Shown in pieces: positions 27,593 to 35,739 of a stretch of DNA of 64,000 nucleotides. The translations under genes were made by a program, and so were the position numbers. The notes beneath the pieces are model-generated. The model had not been told where the DNA came from, ran no database searches, and saw nothing but the letters and a program-made list of their open reading frames with translations. This DNA comes from UBA966 sp046350355 (GTDB taxonomy: Bacteria > Planctomycetota > Phycisphaerae > Phycisphaerales > SM1A02), in assembly GCA_046350355.1 (NCBI GenBank), contig JAXMAN010000002.1:744001-808000 (forward strand), written 5' to 3'. The number at the start of each line of letters is the position of its first letter. Within the stretch, counting starts at the first letter, position 1.

Positions 27593-29398
27593 TCAGGGGC
27601 AGGCGCCCCAGGCGCCCAGCAGCGCGCCGATGTCGGCGCCGTTGACGATCCCGTCCCCGGTGACGTCGCCGACGCCCGAGTTGCCCCAGTTGCCCAGGAG
27701 CAGGCCGATGTCCGCGCCGTTGACCATGCCGTCGGCGTTGAGGTCCGCCGGGCAGGGCACGGGGCAGAGCGGCCCCTGGCCCTCGAGCTTCACCTGTCCG
27801 GGTCCCGCCTCGGCGGTGTTCTCCCCGCCGACGCGGATGTAGTAGCGCGTCCCGCAGGTCGCCTGCCACTGCAGGCGCGCGCCGGTGCTGGGCGAGCAGA
27901 GGACGCTGCTGGAGTTGCACGCGACCATGGTCAGCGAGCCGCACTGCCCGGTGTAGACGGCGACGCGCAGGTTCGTCGCGCTGCCGCAGGTGGAGACGAC
28001 GATGTTGCCGCTGCGGGTCGGGTCGTAGAAGTACCAGACATCGCTGCCGATGAGCGCACCCGTGCCCTGGTCGCAGGAGGAGGGCAGCGCCGGCGTGCTG
28101 ACGGTCGCCAGAATCGTGTCGAAGGTGAGCGTCTCGCCGATGTGCAGCGGGAGCGCGCCGGCGCAGTTGTCGTTGGCCGCGAGCGTGCCTCCGCAGAGCG
28201 CGACCGCGCGCTGCGCGCAGCCCACGTCCCAGTTGTCGCTGCAGCAGAAGGGATCCTGCGCGCAGACGCTCTGGCAGCAGGCCACGTCGTTGCAGCCGGG
28301 CTCGGGATGCGACGCAAAGCAGGGGGGCGAGCTGGCGCTGCACGGCGGCGCGCAGCCCGACTGCGTCTGCTCGACGCGCAGGGTGTAGCGCGGGGTCGAG
28401 GTGCAGTCGAGGTGGTCCGTCAGCCCGACGGTCGGGAAGGTGCCCGGCACGACGACCACCCAGTACTGGCCGGGTGGGACGCAGAGCGACGCGATCGTCT
28501 CGATGCAGTTGCCAGTGTTCACATGCAGCGTGGCCCCCAAGAGCGCGAATCCGCAGTCGCGCGGCACCAGCGCCGCGAACGCGGGGAACTCCGCGGAGAG
28601 CCGCAGCGTGATCTTGGCGAGGCCGTCGCCGTCGGGATCGGCCACCGTGACCGCGTACAGATCGCGATCGCCGCTCCAGACGTTGGAGAGGTAGGTGCCG
28701 TTGAGCTGTCCGCAGACGGTGGTCGAGAAGGCGAGGGTGACCGCCGCCTGGCCGGCTCCGGCGCAGGGGTCGTTGGTCCGCGAGCCGCACGACTCGGCCT
28801 CGGCGATCGAGTCGATGGGGCAGGAGAGCGAGCACGCGACGCAGTACTGCCCGGCGAAGGCGACGCAGAGCGCGTCCCAGGACTGGATGCAGCAGCTTGG
28901 ATCCACCGAGCAGACGGTGTTGCAGCAGGTGAGGTCGGAACAGGACGGCGTCGAATGCACCGTGCTGCAGGAGCCGGCGGAGGGATCGCCGCAGGGGACC
29001 GGCGGGGGCGGCTCGCAGAGCTTGTTCGCCTCGAGCACGCAGACGGTGTCCCACTCGATCTCGCAGCACGCCGGGTCGATCGCGCAGACCGCGCTGCAGC
29101 AGGCGGCGTCGTCGCAGCCGGCGGTTGTGTGCGAGGTGCGGCAGTCGCCGTTCACCGCGGCGCCGCAGAGCCCGACGCAGAGCTGGTTGGCCAGGGATGC
29201 GCACGAGCTGTCCCAGAGGAACTGGCAGCACTCCGGTGCGAACTGGCAGACGGTGCTGCAGCAGTCGGCGTCCGAACAGCCCGGAGTGGTGTGCGCCTCG
29301 AGGCAGCTCCCCGCAGCGGCGGACCCGCAGCCTTGCCCCCACGCGGGGGCGGCGAGCAGGGAGAGCAGGAGCACGGGGAGGAGCTGGAGCAGTCGCAT
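27593..29398 (-). CDS. secreted Cys-rich repeat protein with C-terminal dockerin
   Basis: A 601-aa exported surface protein. After a signal peptide (LLQLLPVLLLSLLAAPAWGQ) it carries four copies of a Cys-rich unit of about 50 residues with the pattern C..H..PGC.D..CC..VC...P.CC....WD..C....A..LC. Three are in tandem at the N-terminus and one lies after about 380 residues. These alternate with two beta-sandwich segments resembling bacterial pre-peptidase C-terminal domains. The last 53 residues are a type I dockerin (two DLNADGMVNGADIG-like Ca loops). Dockerins dock onto cohesins or cell-surface partners. None is visible in the window. It is paralogous at its C-terminus to the next gene upstream. 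Confidence 0.85.
   Translation of the reverse strand: MRLLQLLPVLLLSLLAAPAWGQGCGSAAAGSCLEAHTTPGCSDADCCSTVCQFAPECCQFLWDSSCASLANQLCVGLCGAAVNGDCRTSHTTAGCDDAACCSAVCAIDPACCEIEWDTVCVLEANKLCEPPPPVPCGDPSAGSCSTVHSTPSCSDLTCCNTVCSVDPSCCIQSWDALCVAFAGQYCVACSLSCPIDSIAEAESCGSRTNDPCAGAGQAAVTLAFSTTVCGQLNGTYLSNVWSGDRDLYAVTVADPDGDGLAKITLRLSAEFPAFAALVPRDCGFALLGATLHVNTGNCIETIASLCVPPGQYWVVVVPGTFPTVGLTDHLDCTSTPRYTLRVEQTQSGCAPPCSASSPPCFASHPEPGCNDVACCQSVCAQDPFCCSDNWDVGCAQRAVALCGGTLAANDNCAGALPLHIGETLTFDTILATVSTPALPSSCDQGTGALIGSDVWYFYDPTRSGNIVVSTCGSATNLRVAVYTGQCGSLTMVACNSSSVLCSPSTGARLQWQATCGTRYYIRVGGENTAEAGPGQVKLEGQGPLCPVPCPADLNADGMVNGADIGLLLGNWGNSGVGDVTGDGIVNGADIGALLGAWGACP
27596..27754 (-). repeat. dockerin-coding repeat, copy 1
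   Basis: This 159-nt segment encodes the 53-residue dockerin (CPADLNADG...GAWGACP). It is nearly identical at DNA and protein level to 29619-29777 in the adjacent paralogue. The paired loops read D-N-D-M-N-D and D-T-D-I-N-D at the Ca-binding positions. Confidence 0.85.
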
Positions 29399-29540
29399 GG
29401 AGTCTTCCGGGATCGGCGTCCCGCGTGGATCCGTCCAAATGTATCCCGAGGTTGCGGCGGGGTCGGGTGCCGAGAACTCTTTTCGGCAGGTCGCGCGCGC
29501 GGCGCCCGCAATCCGCCTGGGAGCGGGGCATGGGCGCCCG

Positions 29541-29584
29541 GAAACCTGAAAAAAGAAAGCCCCTCCGGCCGAAGCCGGAGGGGC
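29541..29584 (-). terminator. intrinsic terminator of the 972-aa dockerin gene
   Basis: An 11-bp stem GCCCCTCCGGC / GCCGGAGGGGC with a 4-nt loop (29559-29584), followed on the minus strand by TTTCTTTTTTC. It separates the two dockerin genes, so the downstream one (start 29398) needs its own promoter in the remaining 140 nt. Confidence 0.9.
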
Positions 29585-29615
29585 GTCGTGATCGCGAGGA
29601 TCAGTCACTCACCGG

Positions 29616-32534
29616 TCAGGGGCAGGCGCCCCACGCGCCCAGGAGCGCGCCGATGTCGGCACCGTTGACGATGCCGTCGTTGGTGATGTCACCGATGCCG
29701 GCGTTGCCCCAGTTGCCCAGGAGCAGGCCGATGTCGGCGCCATTGACCTGGCCGTCACCGTTCAGGTCGGCCGGGCAGGGCGTGCTGCACGCCGTGGAGC
29801 CGGGGGTGACCGTCAGGGTGCCCGCACCGAAGCCACCCGTGCCGTACGCACCGAGGCGGACGTAGTACGTCGTGCCGCAGGTGAGGTCGTACGTCATGAG
29901 GCTGGTGAAGCCAGTGCAGCCCGAGCCGTCGTCGTTGCACGCCAGGACCGTGCCGCCGCCCGTCGGGCAGGCAGACCACAGCTCGAGGCGCGTGTCAAAC
30001 GGAGCGGTGCCGCAGGTGGAGAACGTCGCCGTGCCAGCGGTGGTCGCGGTGTAGGTGAACCAGACATCGTTGTAGAAGCCGGTTCCCGCCGTGCCACAGA
30101 AGGACGGAGAGGTCGTCGGGGCGTCGCTGACCGCGCCGACGTTCGTGAACGCGTTCGCGCCATTGGTCAGCGCGGACGGAGTGCTGCAGGTGTCGTTGGT
30201 GAGACCACCACCGCCGCTGCCACACGCGACCGAGAGGGTTCCGGTGCCGCCACCGGAGAAGCCGCCCAGGCGGATGTAGTAGCGCGTGCCGGTCGTCGAG
30301 CTGAAGCTCACGGAGCTCGTGAGGCCGCAGCCGGCGCCGTCATCGTTGCACGCCACGATCGAGCCGCTGCAATCCGTGTAGATCGCGAGGCGGGTGTCGT
30401 AGTCGGCAGTGCCGCAGGTGGACACGGTGACCGTGTCGCTGCAGGTGGCGTCGTAGTAGAACCAGATGTCCTTGCGGATCGCGAGGCCAAAGCCCTCGTC
30501 GCAGGACGGGTCAAGCGGAAGCGCCGAGTCGGTCGCACCCGAGGTGTCGAACGAGGTCGAGCCGTTGGTCACCTGGGTGGCGCCTTCGCACTCGTCGTTC
30601 GCCGCCGCGGCCTGCAGGCCGATGGTCACGGTTCCAGTGCCGCCGCCGCTGAAGCCACCCACACGCACGTAGTAGGTGGTTCCGCCGGAAGCCGCCCAGG
30701 TCGCCTCGCTGGTGAGGCCGCAGCCCGCAGCGTCATCGTTGCAAGCCACGAGCGTGCCGTCGCAGTCGGTGTAGACCGCGATGCGCGTATCGAAGGTCGC
30801 AGCGTTGCAGGTGCTGGCCTTGCCCAGGCCGCTCTCGCTGGGCGTCCAGGAGTACCAGAGGTCCTTCACGAACGCGGTGCCGAAGCCCTCGTCGCAGGAC
30901 GCGTCAAGCGGGATGCCCGACGTGGTGGCAAAGGTGGAGTCGAACGCCTCGGCGCCGCCGGCCGGGGGCACGATGACGGCATCGACGCACTCGTCGTTGG
31001 CGGGGGCGGTGGCATCGCAGGGCGTGCCACTGACCACCAGGACGTAGTCGTTGAAGCCATCCGCGTTGCCGCAGGGCACGCCGCTGAACAGGGTCAGGCC
31101 GGCGAAGATGTGGTAGGTGCCGGCGGGCAGGCACATGCTGACCGTCGCGGGGCAGGAGCCCGTGCCGCTCGGAGCCGCGAGGATCGCGGGCGGGCACGCG
31201 TTGTCCAGCAGGTAGGTCACGCCAGGGCCCTTGGAGAACAGGCTGATGTCAACCTGGGTGCCCTCGGAGATCGTGAACTCGTACCAGTCCGTGTCGCGGG
31301 TGTTGTTGTCGGCCCAGAAGGTGCCGGCGACCGCCGCGGGGAGGGAGATGGTCTCGAACGTGCCGCCGTTGCAGCCGCCGTTCACGTCGTCGCCGCAGGC
31401 CTCGGCCTCGGTGCTGGTGGAGCTGGGCAGGTCGCACTGACCGGCGCCGCAGACCACGCAGAGCTGAGAGGCCTCGTCGGCGCAGATCGCATCCCACTGC
31501 GTGTCGCAGCAGAACGAGTCGGCGGCGCAGACCAGGCTGCAGCAGCTCTCATCCGAGCAGAACGGAGCCGAACCAGCGGAGCAGCAGTCCTGCGCGCTGT
31601 TGCCGCAGGTGTCCGGCGGCGGGGCATTCGGGGTGATGAGCATCACGCCAGCGCCCGACGAGAAGTCGTCGTAGCCGCCGAGCGCGATGTAGTAGGTCTC
31701 ACCGGCGGTCGCGGCGAACTGCACCTTGGAGGAGAAGTTCGCGCAGCCCGAGCCATCGTCGTTGCAGGCGATGACCGAGCTGAAGTCGCAGCTGGTGAAG
31801 ATGCCGAGGCGGGAGTCGAAGGGGACCGAGTTGCAGGTCGAGACTTCGCAGTTGCCCGTCGCGGTCGCGGTGTACTTGTACCAAACCGCGAGGTGGATCA
31901 TGTCGTCGCCGAACGGACCCGGATCGCAGTAGCCAGTGACGTCCACGAGCGCCGTGCCGGTGCTCGAGTCGACGTCGTTGGCGCCGTCGAAGACCTCGGC
32001 CGCGGCCTTGCAGTCCGCGCCGCCGCCGCCGCCGCCACCGCCGCCGCCGGAGCCCGCGACAATGTTCATGGAGCCCGAGCCCACGTCGGCCGTGCTGAAG
32101 CCGCCGACCGCGATGTAGTAGGTCGTGCCAGCCTCGGCGTTGAAGGTGAGCTTCGACGCGAAGGAGAAGGTCGTGCCGCTGATGAAGCAGCCCGTGCCGC
32201 CGTCATCGTTGCACGCCAGGACAGTCGCCGGGTCGTTGCAGTCGGTCACGACCGCGAGACGCGAGTCGAAGTCGACCGTGTTGCAGGTCTGGATGGTGAA
32301 CGCGCCGGTCGTCGGGGCGACGAAGGCGTACCAGCTCACGTTGTAGAGCTTGTCATCGCCGAACGTGCCGGGGTCGCAGAACCCCGTCAGGTCGAGCGTG
32401 ACGCCCGAGGTCGTGGCGACGGGCGTGTCGCCTTCGCCCGCGCTCAGCGGGCTCGAACAGCTCTGGCCGAACGACATTCCGGTGAGGAATGCCGCGACCG
32501 TCGCGCCGGCTCCAAACAACTTCCACGAGTTCAT
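29616..32534 (-). CDS. large secreted multi-domain protein with pre-peptidase-like repeats and C-terminal dockerin
   Basis: A 972-aa exported protein. The signal peptide is LFGAGATVAAFLTGMSFGQ. The body holds five clear copies, plus one diverged copy, of a beta-sandwich unit of about 90-130 aa with the signature W..Y......G....STC....FDTRL..Y..C....ACNDDG.GC...S.........G..YYIR.GG, a pre-peptidase C-terminal-like fold. A decaglycine linker follows repeat 1, one CC..WD..C unit follows repeat 2, and the dockerin ends the protein. ATG 32534 has an AAGGGAG Shine-Dalgarno sequence. It is probably a cell-surface or extracellular-matrix component; binding partners are unknown. Confidence 0.85.
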   Translation of the reverse strand: MNSWKLFGAGATVAAFLTGMSFGQSCSSPLSAGEGDTPVATTSGVTLDLTGFCDPGTFGDDKLYNVSWYAFVAPTTGAFTIQTCNTVDFDSRLAVVTDCNDPATVLACNDDGGTGCFISGTTFSFASKLTFNAEAGTTYYIAVGGFSTADVGSGSMNIVAGSGGGGGGGGGGADCKAAAEVFDGANDVDSSTGTALVDVTGYCDPGPFGDDMIHLAVWYKYTATATGNCEVSTCNSVPFDSRLGIFTSCDFSSVIACNDDGSGCANFSSKVQFAATAGETYYIALGGYDDFSSGAGVMLITPNAPPPDTCGNSAQDCCSAGSAPFCSDESCCSLVCAADSFCCDTQWDAICADEASQLCVVCGAGQCDLPSSTSTEAEACGDDVNGGCNGGTFETISLPAAVAGTFWADNNTRDTDWYEFTISEGTQVDISLFSKGPGVTYLLDNACPPAILAAPSGTGSCPATVSMCLPAGTYHIFAGLTLFSGVPCGNADGFNDYVLVVSGTPCDATAPANDECVDAVIVPPAGGAEAFDSTFATTSGIPLDASCDEGFGTAFVKDLWYSWTPSESGLGKASTCNAATFDTRIAVYTDCDGTLVACNDDAAGCGLTSEATWAASGGTTYYVRVGGFSGGGTGTVTIGLQAAAANDECEGATQVTNGSTSFDTSGATDSALPLDPSCDEGFGLAIRKDIWFYYDATCSDTVTVSTCGTADYDTRLAIYTDCSGSIVACNDDGAGCGLTSSVSFSSTTGTRYYIRLGGFSGGGTGTLSVACGSGGGGLTNDTCSTPSALTNGANAFTNVGAVSDAPTTSPSFCGTAGTGFYNDVWFTYTATTAGTATFSTCGTAPFDTRLELWSACPTGGGTVLACNDDGSGCTGFTSLMTYDLTCGTTYYVRLGAYGTGGFGAGTLTVTPGSTACSTPCPADLNGDGQVNGADIGLLLGNWGNAGIGDITNDGIVNGADIGALLGAWGACP
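29619..29777 (-). repeat. dockerin-coding repeat, copy 2
   Basis: Paralogous to 27596-27754. It encodes CPADLNGDGQVNGADIG followed by a second loop DITNDGIVNGADIG, and the protein ends GAWGACP in both copies. Confidence 0.85.
32019..32049 (-). repeat. GGC codon tract (polyglycine linker)
   Basis: About ten consecutive Gly codons, almost all GGC, between pre-peptidase-like repeat 1 and repeat 2 of the 972-aa protein. The trinucleotide unit means length changes would stay in frame. Confidence 0.85.
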
Positions 32535-32844
32535 GTAATGGCTCCCTTGCAAAAAGCAGTAGCGGTCCAACACGATTTCCCACACGGCCACCACGTGATT
32601 GGCCGTCAATGGGTCCTCGTAACTTAACCGACATCTGCTCGATTCCAACCGGGCATTGGCGGGAATGCAGAAGTTCCTTCTTTTGGGAAGGCGCCGCAGG
32701 CAGGCTGTTCCGCAGGGTCCGGATGTGTTGCCGCAGCGCTACGATGGCCCCTCCGCGCGGGCGCTTCCGCGCAGAACTCGGAACACTCCTCCACGGTTAT
32801 TCCGGACGCCGCGCGCGTCCGCTGAGGCACGAAAGGACCCCTGG
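32535..32844. other. 310-nt intergenic region between divergent genes
   Basis: Contains the AAGGGAG Shine-Dalgarno sequence of the dockerin gene (minus) and the AAAGGA Shine-Dalgarno sequence of the peroxiredoxin gene (plus). It is less GC-rich than the neighbouring genes. I see no convincing ORF or RNA structure. Promoters for both units must lie here but no clear -35/-10 pair stands out. Confidence 0.5.
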
Positions 32845-33312
32845 ATGTCGGTCACCATCGGATCGAAGGCCCCTGCGTTCAAGCTCCCCGCGAAGCCCGG
32901 CCACGTCGTCGATGTCGGCGCGAAGCTCGGCAAGGAGAAGGTGGTCCTGCTCTTCTTCCCGCTCGCCTACAGCTCGGTCTGCTCGACGGAGATGTGCACC
33001 TTCCGCGATGACTGGGGCAAGTGGTCGACCCTCGGCTGCACCGTCTACGGCATCTGCGTCGACAGCCCCTTCGTGACGGACAAGTTCCGCCAGGACCTGG
33101 GAATCCCCTTCGAGATCCTCTCGGACTTCAACAAGGACGTGAGCCGCACCTACGGCGCGCTCTTCGAGGAGCTCATGGGGCTCAAGGGCGTCGGCAAGCG
33201 CGCGGCCTTCGTGATCGACGCCTCGGGCAAGGTCGTCTACGCCAAGGTGAACGAGGAGGCCGGACAGCAGGTCGACTTCGCGGCGATCGAGCAGGCGGTG
33301 CGGTCGTGCTGA
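32845..33312 (+). CDS. peroxiredoxin (AhpE/BCP-like)
   Basis: Thiol peroxidase reducing H2O2 or organic peroxides, 155 aa. The thioredoxin-fold core has FFPLAYSSVCSTEMCTFRD, with peroxidatic Cys46 and a second Cys51 five residues later. The canonical Thr of PxxxTxxC is Ser here. The C-terminal FVIDASGKVVYAKV is normal. ATG 32845 follows an AAAGGA Shine-Dalgarno sequence, and a longer frame upstream is non-coding in character. The GTG start of the next gene overlaps its end by 7 nt, so the two are coupled. Confidence 0.92.
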   Translation: MSVTIGSKAPAFKLPAKPGHVVDVGAKLGKEKVVLLFFPLAYSSVCSTEMCTFRDDWGKWSTLGCTVYGICVDSPFVTDKFRQDLGIPFEILSDFNKDVSRTYGALFEELMGLKGVGKRAAFVIDASGKVVYAKVNEEAGQQVDFAAIEQAVRSC

Positions 33313-33794
33313 GCACGGTCGCCGCCGCTGTCAGGACCGGCGTGCTGCTTGCGGCGGCGGCGCTCTGCGCGGCGTGCACGACGCCGCAGCGCTCCGAGCA
33401 GGGCAAGCTGGTGATCCAGGTCGCCAACGCCTCCGGAGAGGCGGCCGCGAAGACGGACGCGAAGCCGATCCACGGCGCGATGGAGGTCGGCCAACGGCTC
33501 GAGATCCGCCTCGGCGCCAACGCCGGAACGGGCTACGTGTGGCGGCTCGCCGGACCGGCGCCCGCGAACATGGCGATGGACTCGACGGATCCCGCCGGCG
33601 TGGTGACGCCGGCCCCCGGCGCCGAGGGCAAGCCCGGCGCAGGCACGGTCACGACCTTCGCGATGACCGCGATCAACCAGGGCGATGCCAAGCTGCGCTT
33701 CACGCTCCTGCGTCCGTGGGAGAAGGAGACGCAGCCCGACCGGCGCGTCGACATCCACGTGACCGTGAGCGTGCCGCCGAAGAAGAAGTCCTGA
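33306..33794 (+). CDS. exported chagasin-family (I42) cysteine peptidase inhibitor
   Basis: A 162-aa envelope protein. It has an N-terminal hydrophobic signal ending LCAACTTPQ (a weak lipobox because -3 is Cys). The chagasin-like beta-sandwich carries the three inhibitory loops in order: NAGTGYVW (equivalent of NPTTGY), the Gly-rich GKPGAGTVTTF loop, and LRPWEKE (RPW motif). I42 inhibitors block papain-like peptidases. Here it may protect envelope proteins or serve another binding role. The GTG start at 33306 lies inside the end of the peroxiredoxin gene. Confidence 0.8.
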   Translation: MLSTVAAAVRTGVLLAAAALCAACTTPQRSEQGKLVIQVANASGEAAAKTDAKPIHGAMEVGQRLEIRLGANAGTGYVWRLAGPAPANMAMDSTDPAGVVTPAPGAEGKPGAGTVTTFAMTAINQGDAKLRFTLLRPWEKETQPDRRVDIHVTVSVPPKKKS

Positions 33795-33839
33795 TGCCGG
33801 CGGCCGCCATCGGGCGGCTGCTACGATGTCCGGACTCGC

Positions 33840-33911
33840 GCGGGAGTAGCTCAATGGCAGAGCAGCTGCCTTCCAAGCAGCAGGTTGCGGGTTCGAGTCC
33901 CGTCTCCCGCT
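33840..33911 (+). tRNA. tRNA-Gly (TCC)
   Basis: A 72-nt cloverleaf with acceptor stem GCGGGAG/CTCCCGC, D arm AGCTCAATGGCAGAGC, and anticodon stem GCTGC/GCAGC around CTTCCAA (anticodon TCC at 33872-33874). The T-loop is GTTCGAGTC and the discriminator is T. CCA is not encoded. TACGAT at 33822-33827 is a likely -10. Confidence 0.95.
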
Positions 33912-33972
33912 TTCGTGCGCCCGTGCCGGCGCCGTGCGCCTTCATGGCGCGGCGCACGGGAGGTGCACCCCG

Positions 33973-35739
33973 ATGCTTCCAGTGATCGTGCTCGTCGCGC
34001 TGGGTCTCGGCGCTCCGGGCCTCGCCGCTCCGCCGCAGGCCGTGCAGCGCTTCAGCTTCGAAGGGGCGCAGCCGCTTGCGGGCGTGGTCGTCGCCGCCTC
34101 CGGCGAGGCGCAGAAGCGCATGCCCGCGCCGCATCCCGAGCGCGGGGGGCTGCTCCTGCTCGAGTCCTGGTGGAAGTCGGGGGCGACCGCGGCCTTCGCG
34201 GCGCCCGCGGCGGCGGCTCCGGGCGAGTGGCTCGTGCTGCAGGCGCGCGTCATGATGAACACCGGCACCGAGGGGATGGGCTTCCTGCTGCTGGACACGC
34301 GCAGCGACGGGACCGAGCCGACCGCGCCCGCGCTTGAGGCGTGGGAGTCGCCCAGCCATCCGCGCGCCTTCGGCATCGGGCTCGACGCCTCCGATCCGCC
34401 CAACCGCGATCCCTTTCGCGGCAGCGGCAACGCCTACGACCGTCCGCAGCACGAGCTCTCCCTCCACTGGGACGGCGCGGAGCTGGTGAAGGCGGTCACG
34501 CCCACGGACTTCCGCGACGAGCAGTGGCACGACCTCGTGGTGGGCGTGCAGTTCCTCACCGGCGCGGCGGAGGTCACGGTGCTGCTCGACGGCAAGCCCG
34601 TCTTCGAGCGCTTCCTCGTGCCGAACATGACGCCCTTTCCGGCGCGGCTGGCGATCGGGGCGCGCAACGCGGAGACGGCGGGGGACCTGCTCGTCGACGA
34701 GGTCGCGCTGGGCATCGGGCCCGCGGCGACGACGCTGCCGGAGCCGACGCGGGTCGTCGCGCACGACCGCGTCCTCAACGACAAGGACCACGGCTCGCTC
34801 CCGGTGGAGGTCGAGTTCCCCGCGGACATGGACGCCGTCGGACGCATCGTGCTGACGCTTCGGCTGGACAAGCCGGAGACGCGCTTCGATCCCTGGGACC
34901 GCATCGCGCACCTGTGGATCGACGATCCCAAACTGGGCAAGGTGGAGCTGCTGCGCTACATCACGCCCTACCACCGCGGCGGGGAGTGGAGCATGGATGT
35001 GAGCGACTTCCGGCCGCTGCTGCGCGGACGCACGAAGCTGCTGTTGGAGTGCGGGACCCAGGGGGAGGGGTGGGTCGTCTCGACGATCTTCACCCTGCAT
35101 CGCGGGCCGGCGGAGCGCACGGCCATCGCCTACGAGCCGCTCTGGTGCGGCGACCCCGAGATCGGCAACCCGGATCGGCCGGTGACCGCCTTCTACGACC
35201 CGCGCACGGTGCGCGCGCCCGAGGGAGCCGACGCCGCGGCGCTGCGGACCGTCGTCACGGGCCATGGCATGGAGCCCAATACCGGCAACGCGGCGGAGTT
35301 CCTCTCCATCGGGCGCACGGTCGTCGCCAACGGGACGCGCTTTCGAAACATCCTCTGGAAGACGGACAACTACCTCAATCCCTGCCGTCCGCAGGGCGGC
35401 ACCTGGAAGTACGACCGCGCGGGCTGGGCGCCGGGCGACGTCGTGCGGCCGTGGACGGTGGACCTGACGCCGGTGCTGCGCGCGGTCGCGCCGGCGGCGG
35501 ATGGCGCGCGCGCCCTCGCCGTCTCCTACGAGCTCGATCCCTACGTGAACGAGGGACGCGGAAAGACCTGGGCGCCGACGCACGCGACGCAGTCCGCGAT
35601 GGTCTGGTACCGCAGCGGCGAGGCGCGCGCGCGGATCGATCCCGCCGCGCCGCTGGGTCCCGCGACGCCGGCGCCTGCAGCACCCGCCGCACCTGCGGCG
35701 GCGCCCGCGCTAGGCTCCGCTCCCGGACCGACGCCGTGA
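33973..35739 (+). CDS. exported PNGase F-like protein with N-terminal jelly-roll domain
   Basis: A 588-aa protein with a signal peptide (PVIVLVALGLGAPGLAAPP). The N-terminal 230 residues look like a concanavalin/LamG-type beta-sandwich (SLHWDGAELVKAV, EVTVLLDGKPVFERFLV). Residues about 260-545 match the two-domain peptide-N-glycosidase F fold, with FDPWDRIAHLWI (Asp309 at the place of the essential PNGase F Asp), ELLRYITPYHRGGEWSMDVSDF, VVTGHGMEPNTGNAAEF and NPCRPQGGTWKYDRAGWAPGD. The predicted activity is release of N-glycans or related amide cleavage outside the cell. An Ala/Pro tail ends the protein. The stop overlaps the rnd start (GTGA). Confidence 0.75.
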   Translation: MLPVIVLVALGLGAPGLAAPPQAVQRFSFEGAQPLAGVVVAASGEAQKRMPAPHPERGGLLLLESWWKSGATAAFAAPAAAAPGEWLVLQARVMMNTGTEGMGFLLLDTRSDGTEPTAPALEAWESPSHPRAFGIGLDASDPPNRDPFRGSGNAYDRPQHELSLHWDGAELVKAVTPTDFRDEQWHDLVVGVQFLTGAAEVTVLLDGKPVFERFLVPNMTPFPARLAIGARNAETAGDLLVDEVALGIGPAATTLPEPTRVVAHDRVLNDKDHGSLPVEVEFPADMDAVGRIVLTLRLDKPETRFDPWDRIAHLWIDDPKLGKVELLRYITPYHRGGEWSMDVSDFRPLLRGRTKLLLECGTQGEGWVVSTIFTLHRGPAERTAIAYEPLWCGDPEIGNPDRPVTAFYDPRTVRAPEGADAAALRTVVTGHGMEPNTGNAAEFLSIGRTVVANGTRFRNILWKTDNYLNPCRPQGGTWKYDRAGWAPGDVVRPWTVDLTPVLRAVAPAADGARALAVSYELDPYVNEGRGKTWAPTHATQSAMVWYRSGEARARIDPAAPLGPATPAPAAPAAPAAAPALGSAPGPTP

